A stretch of DNA of 64,000 nt from Comamonadaceae bacterium (GTDB taxonomy: Bacteria; Pseudomonadota; Gammaproteobacteria; Burkholderiales; Burkholderiaceae_C): contig CANFWI010000004.1 of NCBI GenBank assembly GCA_947450675.1, positions 49,597 through 113,596 on the forward strand, given 5' to 3'. The position numbers and the translations under genes were made by a program. Of the stretch, positions 60,624 to 64,000 are shown one piece after another. Numbering within the stretch: position 1 is the first letter of the stretch; every line of letters begins with the position of its first letter. Under the pieces are notes generated by a model, which worked only from the letters and a program-made list of their open reading frames with translations, ran no database searches and was not told the origin of the DNA.

Positions 60624-62399
60624 TCAAACAGACGCGGTCTGCAGCAATCGCTGCAAAGACCCCGCCATGGATTGCAAAATCAAACAGCAAGAGGTAGCGC
60701 CGGCATCCAGCACACCGATGGAGCGCGGGCCGAGCCGGGCGGAACGCCCAATGCGCGCCTGCAACGCTTGGGTCGAGTCGCGGCCACGGGCGGCGGCATC
60801 AGACATGGCCTGCAAGGCATAGGAGAAATCAGCCGCAGAAGCCTGCGCTGCGCGGTAGGCGTCTAGCGCCGGCAACAAGGTGTCCATCAAGGTTTTGTCA
60901 CCAACCTTGGCGTTGCCCATGGCCTGCACGTTGGCGACCGCCGCAGCCAATGCATCCCCAAACAAAGCAGCATCAAGCTGGCTGTGTGGTGCCAGTGTGT
61001 CGGCCAAGCCTCTGAAAAATTCGCCGTACAAAGGGCCCATGGAACCACCGATATCGTCCATCAGCGCCTTCGAGAGTTGCGTCAGCGCGGCGGGTAACAC
61101 CAACGCTTTGTCACCCAAGGCGTCAAGCCGCGCGGCGCATCCGCTAAAGCCCTTGGCCATGTTGATGCCGTGGTCGCCGTCACCGATCAAGCCGTCAATC
61201 TCGCTCAGGTATTGGCGATTGGCGACGATGCTGGTGATCAGCTCTCGCACCAATCCACCGCTGCGCGCCAGTGGGATGGCTGGGCCTATAACAAGACGCG
61301 GCGCGCTAGCCGTAGATGAAACGGCCGCAACAGTCTGCCCTGTCAGCGCCGCATTACCGCCCAACCGTCCGCTGTAACGACGCTCTGCGGCTAGGCTGCC
61401 GTTGACCGTCAGACCGACTGATTGGCAAGGCTCGGTCAAGCAAGATGCCAGTTCATCGTCGAGTTTCATGAGCGTCAAGGTGACGCCCATCATCTCCAGC
61501 GACGAGAACAGATTGCCAACTTGTTTGAAGGCAATGCTGATGCCGTGCGCCTCAAGGCGCTGCGCCAGCTCGCCGTACAAAATGTATTGCTCCATGAGCG
61601 GTGTCGCACCCAAGCCGGACACCAGCAACGCCACGCGGTCGCCCGCCGCAAACGGCAAGTCGGGCAGCACCGCGGCCAGCATCAACTCGGCCATCTCAGC
61701 TGCGGTCGCCGTGGGCCGCACATCAATGCCAGGCTCGCCATGGTGGCCAATACCCACTTCCATGTTGCCGTGCTCAATCGTGAAGTTGGCCTTGCCAACC
61801 GCCGGAATCACACAGGCCGACAAGCCGATGCCAATGCTGCGGGTGTTGTCGATGGCCTTCTGCGCAGCCGCAATCACTTGCGCCAACGAGCCGCCACGCG
61901 CCGCCACTGCAGCGCCGACCTTCCACATGAAAATCTCACCCGCCACGCCGCGACGTTTCCCCTCGTCGCCCTTGGCGGCCGAAGCCACGTCGTCGTTGGC
62001 GACCACTGTCTGAACCACGATGCCCTGGGCCGATGCCATTTGCATGGCCATCTTCACATTCATGTTGTCGCCAGCGTAGTTGCCGTACAAACAGGCGACG
62101 CCGGCACCGCCGTCAGCAGCCTGCATGGCATCCAAAAAACTGCAGGCGGTAGGCGATGAAAAAATTTCGCCGACGGCCACAGCATCCAGCAAGCCGTCGC
62201 CGACATAACCCAAAAACGCCGGCTCATGGCCCGAACCGCCGCCGCTGATGACACCGACCTTGCCGCGCTCCGGCACTTGCACCCGCTGCACCACGCGGGC
62301 ATTGGTAGCTGAAACACAAAGGGTGCCGGCATGCGCTTGGAGCCAGCCTTTGAGCATGTCCTCGACCACTTGGTCGGGGTTGTTGATGACGCGGTTCAT
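60624..62399 (-). CDS. Fused DhaK-DhaL ketose kinase (dihydroxyacetone or tetrulose kinase)
   Basis: 591 residues. DhaK domain (about 1-335) with GVISGGGSGHEPAFLGYVG and the substrate-binding His in GIGHHGEPGIDVRPTATAAE; DhaL domain (about 385-585) with the ATP/Mg motif LIGDGDHGINMAKGFSG. Fused ATP-dependent kinases of this kind phosphorylate dihydroxyacetone, and relatives act on D- or L-erythrulose. A 19-bp gap precedes rpiB. Likely provides the phosphate for the isomerase and transketolase of the operon. Confidence 0.93.
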   Translation of the reverse strand: MNRVINNPDQVVEDMLKGWLQAHAGTLCVSATNARVVQRVQVPERGKVGVISGGGSGHEPAFLGYVGDGLLDAVAVGEIFSSPTACSFLDAMQAADGGAGVACLYGNYAGDNMNVKMAMQMASAQGIVVQTVVANDDVASAAKGDEGKRRGVAGEIFMWKVGAAVAARGGSLAQVIAAAQKAIDNTRSIGIGLSACVIPAVGKANFTIEHGNMEVGIGHHGEPGIDVRPTATAAEMAELMLAAVLPDLPFAAGDRVALLVSGLGATPLMEQYILYGELAQRLEAHGISIAFKQVGNLFSSLEMMGVTLTLMKLDDELASCLTEPCQSVGLTVNGSLAAERRYSGRLGGNAALTGQTVAAVSSTASAPRLVIGPAIPLARSGGLVRELITSIVANRQYLSEIDGLIGDGDHGINMAKGFSGCAARLDALGDKALVLPAALTQLSKALMDDIGGSMGPLYGEFFRGLADTLAPHSQLDAALFGDALAAAVANVQAMGNAKVGDKTLMDTLLPALDAYRAAQASAADFSYALQAMSDAAARGRDSTQALQARIGRSARLGPRSIGVLDAGATSCCLILQSMAGSLQRLLQTASV

Positions 62400-62415
62400 G
62401 GCGGGCCTTCCACTT

Positions 62416-63303
62416 TCAATGAGCCGTCGTCAGCGGGTTCAGGTGTTGCTGTACAAAGGCTAACGCCGGTTTCAGCACCGCCTCTATGTCGGCCAGTGGC
62501 ACGCGATATGGCGAGCGACTGGGTTGCGCACTGGGCAAGCGGTGTAGGCGCAGCGGGACCTCGATCGACAAGTTCAGCGCCGTCTCGGCAACAGCCTGCA
62601 GAATGCGTGCGCAGTCAATGCTGCCCTGCCCTAGCGGCGTGAAAAAGTAGCCACTGGCGTCACGCCGAACATCTTTGATGTGGGTGTGCAAACACAAAGG
62701 CATGGCGGCCAACGCATCGGCCACCGGCGAGACGCCTGGGCGGTGCGAGATGGTGTTCCCAGCGTCGTAATTCAAACCCACCATGGGATGGCCGATCTCT
62801 GCCAACAGCGCGGGGCCATCGCTGGCCGTGTTAAGCAGATTGTCAGAGCCATCGCCCGGATTTTCTAACCCGATCTTCAGACCGATGGATTCCGCATGAC
62901 GAGCCAGCACCTCGATGTTGGCGGTGAAAATTTTTTTCAGTCGGCGCGCAGCAGCGTTGGTGTTGATGACTTCGGCACCAAGCGCACGCGCAAAATCCAT
63001 GCGCCCACGAAAAACCTCGACCGCGTCATCACGCCCGAGGTCGATGTGCGATGAAAAGGCATGGCAGATGATTCCGCTGTCAGCCAACCAGCGCTTCCAC
63101 TGCTGGGCCTGCGCGGGCGTGAAAGCAGACTCGTCAAACGGCTCTGTGTAGCCGACGATGAAGGCTGGCTCAACGTGCGTGGCGCCGATGGATGCCAAAC
63201 TTTCGAGCATGCGCGGTGGCTCATAGCCGTCGTAAGGTGCTCCAGAAATAGAGACAATATGTTGGGCTGACGCGCTAGCGCTGGTTGAAATTGAAGGACT
63301 CAT
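62416..63303 (-). CDS. Xylose-isomerase-like TIM-barrel sugar (phosphate) isomerase/epimerase
   Basis: 295 residues. An opening rich in Ser/Ala precedes HIVSISGAPYDGYEPPRMLESLASIGATHVEPAF. CHAFSSHIDLGRDDAVEVFRGRMDFARALGAEVINTNAAA, IGLENPGDGSDN and VGLNYDAGNTISHR carry the metal-binding acidic and His residues of AP endonuclease 2-type barrels. It probably isomerises or epimerises the sugar imported by the TRAP system, before or after phosphorylation. Placed between the permease and the kinase. Confidence 0.88.
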   Translation of the reverse strand: MSPSISTSASASAQHIVSISGAPYDGYEPPRMLESLASIGATHVEPAFIVGYTEPFDESAFTPAQAQQWKRWLADSGIICHAFSSHIDLGRDDAVEVFRGRMDFARALGAEVINTNAAARRLKKIFTANIEVLARHAESIGLKIGLENPGDGSDNLLNTASDGPALLAEIGHPMVGLNYDAGNTISHRPGVSPVADALAAMPLCLHTHIKDVRRDASGYFFTPLGQGSIDCARILQAVAETALNLSIEVPLRLHRLPSAQPSRSPYRVPLADIEAVLKPALAFVQQHLNPLTTAH

Positions 63304-63313
63304 GCTGTCGTTT

Positions 63314-64000
63314 TCAGTGGAGGGTCAACCAAGGCAGGTAGGCAAAACCCAGCAACAGTCCGATGGCGACGACGTAGAACGGAATCAGTTCCTTCACCAC
63401 GTCGCCGATGCGTACGCGGGCGATGGTGCTGGTAATGAACAGCGTGGTCCCGATCGGCGGGTGGTACAGCCCGATCGACAGATTGACGATCATCATGATG
63501 CCCAGCTGGATCGTGTCCATGCCCACAGCCGCAGCCAAAGGCACAAACATAGGAGTCAGCAGGAGTACCGCAGCAGGCAAGTCAATGAACATGCCCGTGG
63601 CCAACATGATCAGGTTCATCGCCAGAATGATCAGCCAGGGTGACTGCAAGGTTTCCTTGGCGTAGCGCGTGAACTCCGCCGGCAACTGCTCGTAGGTGAC
63701 GATCCAACCCACGATGCTGGAAGCCATGATGATGAGCAACACCACACCGGTTGAAATACCCGCTTCAATCGCCGCGGCGCGAACCTTCGCCACCGTCAGG
63801 TCGCGGTAGATCACTCCCGCTACCACCAAGGCGTAGAGCGTGGACATCACGCTCACCTCGGTCGGGGTGGCAATACCAAAGCGCAGGAAGATGATGATGA
63901 GAACTGGCATGGCCAGCGCCGGTCCGGTCTGCACGAGTTGCACCCAGAATGCCGGCCATTCGAATGGCGTGGTGTCGCGCGGGAAGTTGCGTCGACGGCC
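63314..64000 (-). CDS. TRAP transporter large permease (DctM family), 5' end cut by window edge
   Basis: The frame is open to the window end (229 residues visible, including WPAFWVQLVQTGPALAMPVL before the track start). VLLIIMASSIVGWIVTYEQLP, LIMLATGMFIDLPAAVLLLTPMFVPLAAAVGMD and NLSIGLYHPPIGTTLFITSTIA are diagnostic for DctM permeases. It uses the sodium or proton gradient with DctQ and DctP partners, presumably beyond the right edge. Substrate is inferred to be a sugar or polyol from the downstream kinase/isomerase genes. Confidence 0.95.
   Translation of the reverse strand, partial: GRRRNFPRDTTPFEWPAFWVQLVQTGPALAMPVLIIIFLRFGIATPTEVSVMSTLYALVVAGVIYRDLTVAKVRAAAIEAGISTGVVLLIIMASSIVGWIVTYEQLPAEFTRYAKETLQSPWLIILAMNLIMLATGMFIDLPAAVLLLTPMFVPLAAAVGMDTIQLGIMMIVNLSIGLYHPPIGTTLFITSTIARVRIGDVVKELIPFYVVAIGLLLGFAYLPWLTLH

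Noticed and set aside
1-64000. CRISPR arrays, insertion sequences, prophage or plasmid genes
   Set aside because: Looked for spaced repeats, transposases, integrases and replication genes; none seen.

Overview
The window is a GC-rich chromosomal segment of a beta-proteobacterium, most likely a Burkholderiales member of the Comamonadaceae (Polaromonas/Rhodoferax/Limnohabitans-like). This rests on six Bug (TctC-type) solute receptors without their own permeases, many LysR-controlled catabolic operons, a beta-ketoadipate block with an IclR regulator, and a bigR-type persulfide operon. Assignment is by protein resemblance only, as no database search was possible.

1-24.4 kb is almost entirely an aromatic/heteroaromatic catabolic region read leftwards in four blocks. 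(a) 5.86-0 kb: intradiol (hydroxyquinol-type) dioxygenase, citrate-synthase-fold lyase, CaiB-type CoA-transferase, Bug receptor and the start of a branched-chain-type ABC transporter, facing a divergent LysR. (b) 9.87-6.9 kb: YciI-like, Dabb-like, NTF2-like, Bug and nitroreductase-fold proteins, facing a second LysR. (c) 20.6-10.96 kb: two beta-hydroxyacid-dehydrogenase-like enzymes, an amidohydrolase, a Bug receptor, a two-subunit NicAB/IorAB-type molybdenum hydroxylase, an NMT1-like binding protein, an AhpD-like protein and maleylacetate reductase. (d) 24.3-20.7 kb: pcaI-pcaJ-pcaF plus a Bug receptor, facing an IclR regulator. Together the dioxygenase, maleylacetate reductase, PcaIJ and PcaF give a complete route hydroxyquinol -> maleylacetate -> 3-oxoadipate -> succinyl-CoA + acetyl-CoA. 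The upper substrate is not evident; the hydroxylase and amidohydrolase suggest an N-heterocycle or aminated ring.

25.2-38.3 kb is a reduced-sulfur island: periplasmic rhodanese, a CLC-type channel lacking the gating glutamate, a three-cysteine sulfide:quinone oxidoreductase behind a perfect FNR-type box, a MazEF-like toxin-antitoxin pair, a methyltransferase, persulfide dioxygenase, the BigR repressor with a 39-bp dyad, two YeeE/YedE half-transporters, a DUF442-SQR fusion, a SulP permease, a single-domain rhodanese, and the decayed remains of a NarI-like/HdrB-like pair.

38.5-52.5 kb is mostly housekeeping: a diheme c4-like cytochrome, MoxR ATPase/VWA pair, tamA-tamB, tRNA-Arg(CCT), an outer-membrane MetA-like protein, a coiled-coil protein and a two-component system. 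52.5-58.2 kb returns to Bug receptors, a second CaiB transferase, an FAD oxidoreductase and a LysR. 58.2-64 kb is a leftward ketose-utilisation operon (split transketolase, RpiB, fused DhaK-DhaL kinase, TIM-barrel isomerase, TRAP permease running off the end); a short ribB-derived scar lies just downstream of it. No CRISPR array, insertion sequence, rRNA or origin was seen.
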